Source: Alphaproteobacteria bacterium
GTDB lineage: Bacteria; Pseudomonadota; Alphaproteobacteria; JANQMY01
Direction: 5' to 3'
Assembly: GCA_028289425.1 (NCBI GenBank)
Contig: JANQPL010000012.1
Coordinates: 124,001-188,000, forward strand
Length of the DNA: 64,000 nucleotides
In this document: piece after piece, positions 42,431-50,115 of the stretch
Layout of the letters: every line of letters begins with the position of its first letter
How positions within the stretch are numbered: the first letter of the stretch is position 1
Made by a program: the position numbers and the translations under genes
The notes under the pieces: generated by a model
Told to the model about the DNA's origin: nothing
What the model saw: only the letters and a program-made list of their open reading frames with translations
Database searches by the model: none

Positions 42431-43462
42431 ATGGGGTGTGCCCTCATTTGCCGTGCTGCGCTCGGCGGCGTCTTGTTGCTGGGATCGGCAGTAAGTGTAC
42501 AGGCTGCGGATGAGATATTTGTGGTGGGATCCTCGACGGTCTTCCCCTTCACCGCGCGGATCATTCAAGACTTTTCCACTCGCAGCGACACGCGGGTGAT
42601 CGGCAAGGCCACGGGCACCACCGGCGGCATGACTCAATTTTGCGCGGGCAGCGGCCTTAGTTCGCCCAGCATTACCGGCGCGTCGCGCCCCATCAAGGAT
42701 GAGGAGCGTGAGGCCTGCCGGGAAAACGGCGTGGCCGACATTCTGGAGATTTTGATCGGCCGGGACGGCATCGCGCTGATCAGCTCGTCCAAACTGGACA
42801 CGGCAAACTTCACCCGGGAAACGCTCTATCGCGGGCTTGCCGCGGAAGTGCCGGTGAACGGCAATTTGCGGCCCAATCCCTACAGCACCTGGCGGGACAT
42901 CGACTTGGATCTTCCCCAATATCCAATCGTCTTCTTTGGTCCGCCCAATACGTCCGGCACGCGGGAGATTTTCGAAACGCTGGGTATGCTGCAGGGCGCC
43001 TTGCAAGTGGAAGATTTTCGCAAACTTCCGCCTGCGGAACGTAAAGAGGCCGGCACCGCCATTCGCCGCGACGGCGTTTACCGCGAGATGGGCGAAGACG
43101 ATGTCGAGATCATCAATAAGGTGCGCGAAGAAGAAGGGTCCTTCGGTATTGTCGGCTTCTCCTACGCCTACGACCATGACGGCGAAGTGCGCCTGCATCA
43201 GGTGGACGGCGTGGAGGTGTCCTTCGAGACCATCGAATCCGGGCAATACCCCCTGTCGCGGGATCTCTTTCTTTATGTGAAAGAAGAGCATTTGTCCCTG
43301 GTGCCGGAATTGGCCGCCTTCCTTGAGCTTTACGTGTCGGACGCATCGCTCGCGCCGGAGGGCGTGCTGGAGGATCTGGGTCTGGTGCCCCTGTCCGATG
43401 CGGACCGCCAGGCCACCCAGGACCAATTGGCGCAAACCGTTGCCAAATGGAAGGGCAATTAG
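42431..43462 (+). CDS. Phosphate ABC transporter substrate-binding protein (PstS-like)
   Basis: A 343-residue periplasmic binding protein. The signal peptide MGCALICRAALGGVLLLGS ends before AADEIF. Phosphate-site segments are VGSSTVFPFTA, TGTTGGMTQFC, GASRPIKDEE and NTSGTREIF. It lacks an adjacent pstCAB set. ATG 42431 follows a GGGGAGAAATAGG purine run. The protein could also be a sensor or bind another anion. Confidence 0.88.
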   Translation: MGCALICRAALGGVLLLGSAVSVQAADEIFVVGSSTVFPFTARIIQDFSTRSDTRVIGKATGTTGGMTQFCAGSGLSSPSITGASRPIKDEEREACRENGVADILEILIGRDGIALISSSKLDTANFTRETLYRGLAAEVPVNGNLRPNPYSTWRDIDLDLPQYPIVFFGPPNTSGTREIFETLGMLQGALQVEDFRKLPPAERKEAGTAIRRDGVYREMGEDDVEIINKVREEEGSFGIVGFSYAYDHDGEVRLHQVDGVEVSFETIESGQYPLSRDLFLYVKEEHLSLVPELAAFLELYVSDASLAPEGVLEDLGLVPLSDADRQATQDQLAQTVAKWKGN

Positions 43463-43537
43463 AAGAAGCGCCCCCTTTCGACACGCGCTAAATCCGCTAC
43501 GATTGCTTCCAACAGACAAGCTATTGGGAGCGGTTTC

Positions 43538-43921
43538 ATGATCGATCATGTGTCTATTGGTGTGCGCGATCTAGCGGCGGCGCGAGCGTTTTACGGGGCC
43601 GTGTTGGCCGAAATCGGCTATCGCTTGATCGACGACCGGTCCGACACTGCGGGGTTCGGCAAAAAATACTCCGATTTCTGGCTCAACGCGCGCCCCGGCT
43701 TGGCCGCAAACAGTGAAGATACCGGTGTGCATGTCTGCCTTCGTACACGGACGAAAGAACAGGTGGAGGCATTTTACGCCACAGCGCTGGACCAGGGGGC
43801 CGTCGACGCGGGCGCTCCTGGCTTGCGCCCCCAATACGCCGAGGCCTATTACGCCGCCTTCATCAAAGATGCCGACGGCAATGTGGTGGAAGTGGTGACG
43901 TTTCTAGAAGGCGAGAAGTAA
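43538..43921 (+). CDS. VOC family glyoxalase-like protein
   Basis: A 127-residue protein with two VOC modules: MIDHVSIGVRDLAAARAFYGAVLAEIGY and YYAAFIKDADGNVVEVVTF. His4 and the Glu in VVEVV are metal-ligand candidates. It lies alone with a 75-bp leader after the PstS-like gene. Substrate unknown. Confidence 0.85.
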   Translation: MIDHVSIGVRDLAAARAFYGAVLAEIGYRLIDDRSDTAGFGKKYSDFWLNARPGLAANSEDTGVHVCLRTRTKEQVEAFYATALDQGAVDAGAPGLRPQYAEAYYAAFIKDADGNVVEVVTFLEGEK

Positions 43922-43932
43922 TTCAAAGAGTC

Positions 43933-44020
43933 TTCCTCACGAAAGTGAGGATTCAGTAGCCACGGTCGTCTGTAAATGCAAAAGGCATTGTTCACTGGGT
44001 TCCGCTTTCGCGGGAACGAC
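43933..44020. repeat. REP-like hairpin pair
   Basis: The gap 43922-44091 holds two hairpins: TCCTCAC-GAAA-GTGAGGA (43933-43950) and, on the minus strand, GTTCCCGC-GAAA-GCGGAAC (43998-44017) with GTC foot at 44018-44020 and CCAGT tail. The second matches the GTC-stem-CCA layout of the other REP-like units. No nuclease gene is attached. Confidence 0.65.
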
Positions 44021-44091
44021 AAATGAGTTTTAGTCCGCCACAGAGTTTTGCCTGCCAAAGCACAACGGGGTGATGCGGCGTTTGCGACTCC

Positions 44092-44724
44092 TCAATACAT
44101 ATTGTTCCGGTAATCGTCCTCGATGGCCGCATCCACCAGCTCCTTCGTGGCCTCGTCGAGTTCGACAAGATCCGTCGTCAGTTCCCGCAGGCTGGGCACG
44201 GCGCCCTTTTCCGGCTCATAGTCCGCTTCCCAAAGCTTGGACCGGCGAAAGGCCTTGGAACAATGGCCAAGCGCTTCTTTGACCTCGATGCAAATGACGG
44301 AGCGGGGCAGCTTGCCCTTAACCGGAAACTGTTCAAGCAGCGCCGGGTCCACGCTCAGCGTCGCGCGCCCGTTCACGCGCACCGTGTCCAAGATGCCGGG
44401 GATGATAAACAGCAGCGACACATCCGGACACGCCATAATATTGCTGATGCTGTCGAGCCGGTTATTGCCCGGCCGGTCCGGCAGCAGCAGGGTGTTGTCA
44501 TCGGCGATCTTGACGAAACCCGGCGCATCTCCACGCGGCGAAATATCGGTGCGGCCATTGCCGTCATAGGTGCTCAGGCAGGCAAACGGCGACAATTCTA
44601 TGTATCGCTTGATCGACTTGGTCAGATGCGGCACGCCCTTGCTCGCCACCATGGGGTGAGGCTGGTCGTAATGCTGCCGAAGCTGGTCTTCGGTCTTGAT
44701 GATATGATCGGCATTGAGTTCCAT
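44092..44724 (-). CDS. PPOX-class flavoprotein (pyridoxamine-phosphate-oxidase fold)
   Basis: A 210-residue protein of the MSMEG_1061-like FMN-dependent group: IELSPFACLSTYDGNGRTDISPRGDAPGFV, LLPDRPGNNRLDS and the C-terminal FRRSKLWE. It binds FMN or F420 in a split-barrel dimer. Substrate unknown. The next gene on this strand, a membrane protein, starts upstream with a 15-bp gap, so both are likely co-transcribed. Confidence 0.88.
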   Translation of the reverse strand: MELNADHIIKTEDQLRQHYDQPHPMVASKGVPHLTKSIKRYIELSPFACLSTYDGNGRTDISPRGDAPGFVKIADDNTLLLPDRPGNNRLDSISNIMACPDVSLLFIIPGILDTVRVNGRATLSVDPALLEQFPVKGKLPRSVICIEVKEALGHCSKAFRRSKLWEADYEPEKGAVPSLRELTTDLVELDEATKELVDAAIEDDYRNNMY

Positions 44725-44739
44725 CGTGCATCTCCCTTT

Positions 44740-45171
44740 TTAAGCCTCATTCCGGGCGTTACGTTCACACAGCCACCAAGCATAGGCAATAACCGGTGTA
44801 GCAACTAGAAACGAAACCACGTTTCCATCGAGGCCGAACAATGTGGGCGGCATTTGATGGGCGGGCAGGTCCGGTGCGGCGGACGCATCGAAAATCGGCG
44901 CGATGGTTAGGGAGGCGAAGAAGCTCGCCACATAGGCGAGCAAGATCATGATCGCGATACGTATACGGATGATCGATCCGGCATTTTCGCCCACCCAGAT
45001 CAGCGCCAAGGCGATGCCATGGGTCGCCATCACGTTCAGCACGGCCCAAATCACATGAAGCCGCGCATGGGGCGGCCACGCCTCGTTGCCGGCGTGAATG
45101 TAGCTGAGATCGGCAATCGGCGTGCCGATGATGCTGGCTGCCAGCAGTGCCGTCAGAACATATCTGCCCAT
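44740..45171 (-). CDS. Small membrane protein of unknown function
   Basis: A 143-residue protein with four hydrophobic segments: GRYVLTALLAASIIG, the HVIWAVLNVMATHGIALAL region, IRIAIMILLAYVASFFASL and VVSFLVATPVIAYAWWL. The motif GNEAWPPHARLH recalls DUF6640-type proteins; I am unsure. ATG 45171 has GGAGG 11 bp upstream. It lies 15 bp upstream of the PPOX gene and downstream of the GIY-YIG copy 3 unit. Confidence 0.6.
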   Translation of the reverse strand: MGRYVLTALLAASIIGTPIADLSYIHAGNEAWPPHARLHVIWAVLNVMATHGIALALIWVGENAGSIIRIRIAIMILLAYVASFFASLTIAPIFDASAAPDLPAHQMPPTLFGLDGNVVSFLVATPVIAYAWWLCERNARNEA

Positions 45172-45226
45172 GGTGATCCCGTCCTCCGTCCTGTCTGTCA
45201 TCTGATCCGGCCGTCGTGGGGTGCAG

Positions 45227-45618
45227 TCCATCCTGGGTCCCCCGGTCTAGCCGGGGGACGACGATTGGGGATGGGCCGTTTTATCCAAGGTCCTCATACA
45301 GGTCCTTCCACGACGGATTGGCTTTTTCGATGAGATGCATCTTCCAATATCGCGGCCATTTTTTCAGCCGCTTTTCCCGATGTATCGCGGCTTCAATGCT
45401 CTCATGCGCTTCAAACCAAACCAGGTCTTTCACGCTGTGCCGTTTTGTGAAGCCTTGGACGACACCTTGTTTGTGCTCGAAGACACGGCGAATAAGGTCA
45501 TTTGTCACGCCTACATACAAAGTGCCGTTCTTGCCGCTTGCGAGAATGTAGACATAGGCGGCCAATGCACATTCCTCTCTTCGTCGTCACCCGGCTCGAC
45601 CGGGTGACCCAGGATGGA
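45227..45618. mobile_element. GIY-YIG gene bracketed by inverted 38-bp hairpins
   Basis: 45227-45264 and 45581-45618 are inverted copies. Each has a 9-bp stem (GTCCCCCGG / CCGGGGGAC on the left, GTCACCCGG / CCGGGTGAC on the right), a 5-nt loop, a GTC foot and a CCAGGATGGA tail. The stems differ by one base pair that changes on both sides (C-G to A-T), so pairing is kept. Only the GIY-YIG gene lies between them. Confidence 0.7.
45281..45565 (-). CDS. GIY-YIG nuclease domain protein (copy 3)
   Basis: A 94-residue single-domain protein, closely related to copy 2: AYVYILASGKNGTLYVGVTN, LIRRVFEHKQG, HREKRLKKWPRYW and ANPSWKDLY, so the Tyr, Arg, Glu and Asn positions are kept. It is in the opposite orientation to copy 2 and framed by a different hairpin type. 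Its end lies 17 bp inside the left repeat. Nicking or cutting at the hairpins is inferred from the layout, not shown. Confidence 0.87.
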   Translation of the reverse strand: MAAYVYILASGKNGTLYVGVTNDLIRRVFEHKQGVVQGFTKRHSVKDLVWFEAHESIEAAIHREKRLKKWPRYWKMHLIEKANPSWKDLYEDLG

Positions 45619-45657
45619 TTGGACGAAACGAACAAAGACAATAAGTGGCGGATACGC

Positions 45658-47451
45658 TCACCCGTCCATCTGGCGGACATAGGAACCCGGGGCGTCTTCG
45701 ATCACCTCAAGCTTGCCGTCGCCGGGTGTGCGTGCCGCCACCTTGGCGCCGGACTTGGCGGACAGCCATTTGTCCCAATCGGGCCACCAGGACCCTGCAT
45801 GTTCCGCTGCGCCATGCCACCATTCATCGATGGTGTTGGTCTTTTTGCTGTTGGTCCAATATTGATATTTGTTGAGGGCAGGGGGATTGATGACGCCCGC
45901 GATGTGGCCGGACCCCGCCACCATGAACTTTACCGGCCCGCCGAACAGATAAGTTCCTTTGTACACGGACAGGGCCGGGGCGATGTGATCTTCCCGGCTC
46001 GACTGCAAATAGATCGGGACTTTCACCTGCTTCAAATCCAACTGTTCGCCCCCGAGTACCATGCGGCCTTCCGCCAGATTGTTCCGCAGATAACATTCGC
46101 GCAAATAAAACATATGCATGGCCGACGGCATGCGGGTGGCATCCGCATTCCAAAACAACAGATCGAAGGCGGGCGGCGAGCGGCCCAGCAAATAATTGTT
46201 GACGATGTTCGACCAAATCAAATCGTTTGAGCGCAGCATGTTGAAGGTGCCTGCCATGCTGCTCCCCTCCAGCACACCGCCGGCCTGCGCCATCTGGTTT
46301 TCGATGCTCTGGAGCTGCTCTTCATCGATGAAGACTTGCAGGTCGCCCGCTTCCGTGAAATCCACCTGGGCGGCAAAAAACGTGGCGGACTTAATGCGGC
46401 TGTCTTTCTTTGCCGCCATATAGGCGAGGGTTGAGGCAAGCAGCGTGCCGCCGATGCAATAGCCCACCGCATTCACGTTGCGTTCGCCTGTTGCGGCCGC
46501 GACGGCGTCCAGCGCGTCGAAAATTCCCTGCCGCATGTAGTCTTCGAACGTCTTTTGCGAAAGCGTGGAATCGGGATTGACCCACGAGACCACGAACACG
46601 GAATAGCCCTTGTCCAAAAGCCATTTCACGAACGACTTTTTCTCGTTCAGGTCCAAGATGTAGTACTTGTTGATCCAAGGCGGCATGATCAGAAGCGGCG
46701 TCTTATAGACTTGCTCCGTGATCGGAACGTATTGAATGAGTTGCATCAGATCGTTTTGGTAAACGATTTTGCCCGGCGTTATGGCGATGTTCCGGCCCAC
46801 CTCGAAGGCACTCATGTCGGTCTGTGTGATGGCCAGTTGCCCCTCGCCGCGCTCCAGATCCTCCAAAAAATGGTCGAGGCCGCGCACCAGGTTTTCGCCG
46901 TTCTCCGCGAGCGTTGCTTGAATCACTTCCGGGTTGGTGAACAGGAAATTAGACGGCGAGAAAGCATCCGAGACTTGCTTGGCAAAGAAGCGGGCCTTTT
47001 GACGGGTGTCGTCATCAAGGCCCTTCATTTGATTGACCGTTTCCTCAAGCCAGCTTGCATTAATCAGATAGGATTGTTTGATGAAGTCGAAGAACTGGTT
47101 TTCGTCCCAATCCACGTGTTTGAAGCGACGGTCCCCCCGATCCGGCGAGATCAGATCGGGCAGTTCTTCCCCCAAGACGCGGCGCGCGGTGTGCTGCCAC
47201 AAGGTCATGTGCCGTTGAAGCAATTGAAGCTGGGCCTGGGGCAGAAAGGTGGGATCCGCCAGCGCCTTGCGCATCACTGTGGTTAATGTGCCAGTAAGGT
47301 TAAAAGGGTCCAAGGAGCGGTTTCGGGAAGCAACGGCGCTGTTCATCACCGACGTGACCAGCCGGGCGCTCTGCGCCGCCATTTTCAAGGCATTTTTCGA
47401 CAGGTCCATCGCATTTGGAACAGGCAGCTTTTCCGACCCTTCGGCGGCCAT
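45658..47451 (-). CDS. phaC: Class I poly(3-hydroxyalkanoate) synthase
   Basis: A 597-residue PHA synthase, matching the usual class I length. The N-terminal half is the variable domain; the catalytic alpha/beta-hydrolase domain has the lipase-like box GYCIGGT with Cys332, Asp in SREDHIAPALSVYKG and His in VAGSGHIAGVINPP. It polymerises 3-hydroxyacyl-CoA into storage granules. I chose ATG 47451 with TAGGAGA upstream; relatives start there. The phaR or granule-protein genes are not adjacent; it is divergent from the small lipoprotein gene. Confidence 0.95.
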   Translation of the reverse strand: MAAEGSEKLPVPNAMDLSKNALKMAAQSARLVTSVMNSAVASRNRSLDPFNLTGTLTTVMRKALADPTFLPQAQLQLLQRHMTLWQHTARRVLGEELPDLISPDRGDRRFKHVDWDENQFFDFIKQSYLINASWLEETVNQMKGLDDDTRQKARFFAKQVSDAFSPSNFLFTNPEVIQATLAENGENLVRGLDHFLEDLERGEGQLAITQTDMSAFEVGRNIAITPGKIVYQNDLMQLIQYVPITEQVYKTPLLIMPPWINKYYILDLNEKKSFVKWLLDKGYSVFVVSWVNPDSTLSQKTFEDYMRQGIFDALDAVAAATGERNVNAVGYCIGGTLLASTLAYMAAKKDSRIKSATFFAAQVDFTEAGDLQVFIDEEQLQSIENQMAQAGGVLEGSSMAGTFNMLRSNDLIWSNIVNNYLLGRSPPAFDLLFWNADATRMPSAMHMFYLRECYLRNNLAEGRMVLGGEQLDLKQVKVPIYLQSSREDHIAPALSVYKGTYLFGGPVKFMVAGSGHIAGVINPPALNKYQYWTNSKKTNTIDEWWHGAAEHAGSWWPDWDKWLSAKSGAKVAARTPGDGKLEVIEDAPGSYVRQMDG

Positions 47452-47624
47452 GAGGGGATCTCCTAGATTGAGCGCCGCCGGATGGGTCCTCCGTGCACGG
47501 CGCGGTTTGGGATTTGACGGGCCTATAGTATAACGGGCCTCAAGGGTATCGTCAGCGGCCACACAACCGGATTCATGTGACCAAGGTGTGACGCCGGCGA
47601 AACAATGATTTGGAAGGGTAACTC

Positions 47625-48086
47625 GTGCGAAATCAAAGTAAGCGTCTCACTGCGTATAGTGTTGTTGTGGCCGCGGCCCTGGGTTTGTCGGCCTGTTCGG
47701 CTACCCCAAACTGGGCAAATCCGGTGGCTTGGTATGACGGGATTGTGGGCAACGATCAGGGTTTGCCTGAAAAGCTGCCTGAAGGCCCCGATAAGGACTT
47801 TCCCCAATTGGCCGATGTAGGGCAGGCCCCAAAGCCCAGCCTGACGGTCAAAGAACGCAAGCAAATTACCGAAGGGCTGATTGCCGACCGGAACCGCCAG
47901 GCCTATACGGGCGAAATCCTGCAAGGGGGTACGGACCCCTCCGCGCCGCCGCCACCAGCCGCCGCGCCGTCCTCTTCCTTTGTGGGTCAGCCGGCCAGCC
48001 CCGTCAATCCCGAAGGGGCAGAGGATGCTTCGGGTGATATTGAACCCGACAAAGAGCGCAAGTCGTTCTGGAGAAGAATCTTCTAA
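47625..48086 (+). CDS. Small outer-membrane lipoprotein (BamF-like)
   Basis: A 153-residue lipoprotein. Signal MRNQSKRLTAYSVVVAAALGLSAC with Cys24; then NWANPVAWYDGIVG, which resembles the NPVDWY-type motif of the alphaproteobacterial BAM-complex lipoprotein BamF, and DFPQLADVGQAPKPSLTV-like Pro-rich spacing. The rest is Pro/Ala-rich and probably unstructured, with a basic tail ending KSFWRRIF. GTG 47625 has GGAAGGG just upstream. The BamF link is from memory of motif and length; treat as tentative. Confidence 0.6.
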   Translation: MRNQSKRLTAYSVVVAAALGLSACSATPNWANPVAWYDGIVGNDQGLPEKLPEGPDKDFPQLADVGQAPKPSLTVKERKQITEGLIADRNRQAYTGEILQGGTDPSAPPPPAAAPSSSFVGQPASPVNPEGAEDASGDIEPDKERKSFWRRIF

Positions 48087-48180
48087 GGCATTCTCATTAT
48101 TGAGAGAATTCGTTTTCTTGAAGTAAGGCTCTAAGGGCGTCGAGCCGGCCGCGCCCATATGCTATGCTTGGCGCTAAGGG

Positions 48181-48629
48181 GAGGCGTTGATGGAGACGCC
48201 TCATGGCCTCAAAGACCACTCACCGATGTCGCCCCGGACTTGTCCTGGGGCCGGTAGCTATTCCCACAAGTTCAAACAGTTCTAGGTCGATAGGCCTCAA
48301 ATCGCTGTCCCTTGCTCACCGTGATCGAAGGTTGGAAACGGCGGGCTCGGAGACGAAGTTTGCCCGGCATGCCCCCACCCAACCCTCCCCCGAAATCGGG
48401 GGAGGGCTTTATTCTTCGATGACGCTACGCATGCTTCCTCCCACCGCTTGCGGGGGGAGGATAGGAGGGGGGCGCCAAAAGTCGGATGAACCCCATGCAC
48501 CCATTGTTTATGAGACTTGTCCGCCCCGCTCCCCCTCCCAACCACCCGCCAGGGTACTGTATCCGGGTGGTTGGGAGGGGGAGTGGGCTGGCAAGGTGTT
48601 CAAACAAAGGATGAACCCCATGCACCCAT
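48181..48629. repeat. Repeat-rich gap with hairpins and 21-bp direct repeats
   Basis: The 778-bp gap 48087-48864 has no convincing gene. It holds a GAGGCGT/ACGCCTC hairpin (48181-48202), a GTC-footed GCCCC/GGGGC hairpin (48228-48251), a perfect CCCTCCCCCG-AAAT-CGGGGGAGGG hairpin (48383-48406), and a large inverted repeat (48528-48597) related to the 34-bp repeat at 9079-9162. A 21-bp direct repeat starting GGATGAACCCC occurs at 48484-48504 and 48609-48629, bracketing that inverted repeat. Confidence 0.7.
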
Positions 48630-48864
48630 CTTTTTTTAACGCTCAGGGGGCTCGTGACGGCCCGTCCGGTGCCCAAAACATGATTAATTCGGCCAAATTT
48701 CATTCATCATTTAGCCGGATTTTTTCACTAGGCTTCCCATACTATTCCTGGGCAGAGGCCAATTTCGGGGCTATAAGGCCTCCCTCGCATCACGTTTTGG
48801 GTCTGCAAGGGGATCTGGCGATCTCGCCTGGATGTGTGTGGCCATTGTTTGAGACTGAATTCCC

Positions 48865-50115
48865 ATGACCAACGAAGAATTCCACCGGATTAAGCGCCTG
48901 CCACCTTACGTGTTTGAAGAAGTCAACCGTTTGAAGGCAAAGGCGCGCGCGGCCGGGGAGGACATTATCGATTTCGGCATGGGCAATCCGGATATGCCCA
49001 CGCCGAAGCATATTGTCGATAAGCTGGTGGAAACCGTGCACAAGCCGCGCACCAACCGGTATTCGGCGTCCCGGGGCATTCCCGGTCTGCGGCGGGCGAT
49101 GGCCGCCTATTATGATCGGCGCTTTGGTGTGCGCATCGATCCGGAAACGGAAGTGGTTGCTACCCTGGGATCGAAGGAAGGGTTTGCCAATCTGGCCCAG
49201 GCCATCACCACGCCGGGCGATTTGGTGATCGTGCCCAACCCGTCCTATCCCATTCATGCGTACGGCTTCATCATTGCCGGCGCCAACATCCGCCATTTGC
49301 CGGTCAATGCCGGGCCCGGCCCGGTGGGTGATGAGTTCTTCGTGGCCCTCGACAAAGCGATCCGCCACAGTGCGCCGCCGCCATTGGCTTTCGTGCTGAA
49401 CTATCCGTCCAATCCCACGGCTCAGATTGTGGATTTGGATTTTTATAAAGAGGCGGTTCGGTTCGCGCGCAAGCACGACATGTTCATTCTGTCGGATCTG
49501 GCCTATGCGGAGATCTATTTTGACGAAAATAATCCGCCGCCGTCGATTTTGCAGGTAGAGGGCGCGAAGGATCTGGCCGTCGAATTCCAGTCCTTGAGCA
49601 AGACATATGCGATGCCCGGATGGCGCATGGGCTTTGCCGCCGGAAATCAGCGACTGATACATGCCCTGACGCGCATCAAATCCTATTTGGACTATGGTGC
49701 CTTCACCCCCATTCAAGTGGCCGCCGCGGCTGCCTTGAACGGCCCCGAATCGTGTATCGATGAAATCCGCACTATTTACAGAAGCCGCCGGGATGCGCTT
49801 GTGGAAAGCATGGGCCGGGCCGGTTGGGATATTCCAAGTCCACCGGCGACCATGTTTGCGTGGGCGCCGATCCCCGAACGGTTCAGGAATATCGGTTCTA
49901 TGGAATTCTCGAAACTGCTGCTCACCGAAGCGAAAGTCGCGGTCTCACCCGGCGTGGGCTTTGGCGAGTATGGCGAAGGCTATGTGCGCATCGGCCTCGT
50001 GGAAAACGAGCAGCGGACACGTCAGGCAGCGCGCAATGTGCGCAAGTTCCTAAATGCGGGCGAAATCGACGATGATTGCGCGCACATTCCCGAAAAGAAG
50101 GCGGTGCATTCTTGA
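48865..50115 (+). CDS. Class I/II PLP aminotransferase (alanine/diaminopimelate type)
   Basis: A 416-residue aminotransferase. PLP Lys in SLSKTYAMPGWRMGF, the Asn-Pro of LNYPSNPTAQIVD, SDLAYAEIYF and the C-terminal Arg in GYVRIGLVENEQR. It is like AlaC or LL-diaminopimelate aminotransferases. Its stop overlaps the TTG start of hom by 4 bp, linking it to threonine and methionine supply. The exact substrate is not certain. Confidence 0.92.
   Translation: MTNEEFHRIKRLPPYVFEEVNRLKAKARAAGEDIIDFGMGNPDMPTPKHIVDKLVETVHKPRTNRYSASRGIPGLRRAMAAYYDRRFGVRIDPETEVVATLGSKEGFANLAQAITTPGDLVIVPNPSYPIHAYGFIIAGANIRHLPVNAGPGPVGDEFFVALDKAIRHSAPPPLAFVLNYPSNPTAQIVDLDFYKEAVRFARKHDMFILSDLAYAEIYFDENNPPPSILQVEGAKDLAVEFQSLSKTYAMPGWRMGFAAGNQRLIHALTRIKSYLDYGAFTPIQVAAAAALNGPESCIDEIRTIYRSRRDALVESMGRAGWDIPSPPATMFAWAPIPERFRNIGSMEFSKLLLTEAKVAVSPGVGFGEYGEGYVRIGLVENEQRTRQAARNVRKFLNAGEIDDDCAHIPEKKAVHS

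Noticed and set aside
42116-43549. A 477-codon minus-strand frame
   Set aside because: It is antisense to the PstS-like gene and the end of argC, both with clear motifs; no ribosome site or family.
17437-48629. CRISPR array
   Set aside because: The repeats are palindromes of several types at irregular spacing with no uniform repeat-spacer pattern and no cas genes.
48203-48868. A 221-codon plus-strand frame in the repeat gap
   Set aside because: It reads through several hairpins and direct repeats (low-complexity product), has no family and no convincing start.
48790-49716. A 308-codon minus-strand frame
   Set aside because: Antisense to the aminotransferase gene, with shadow-type composition.
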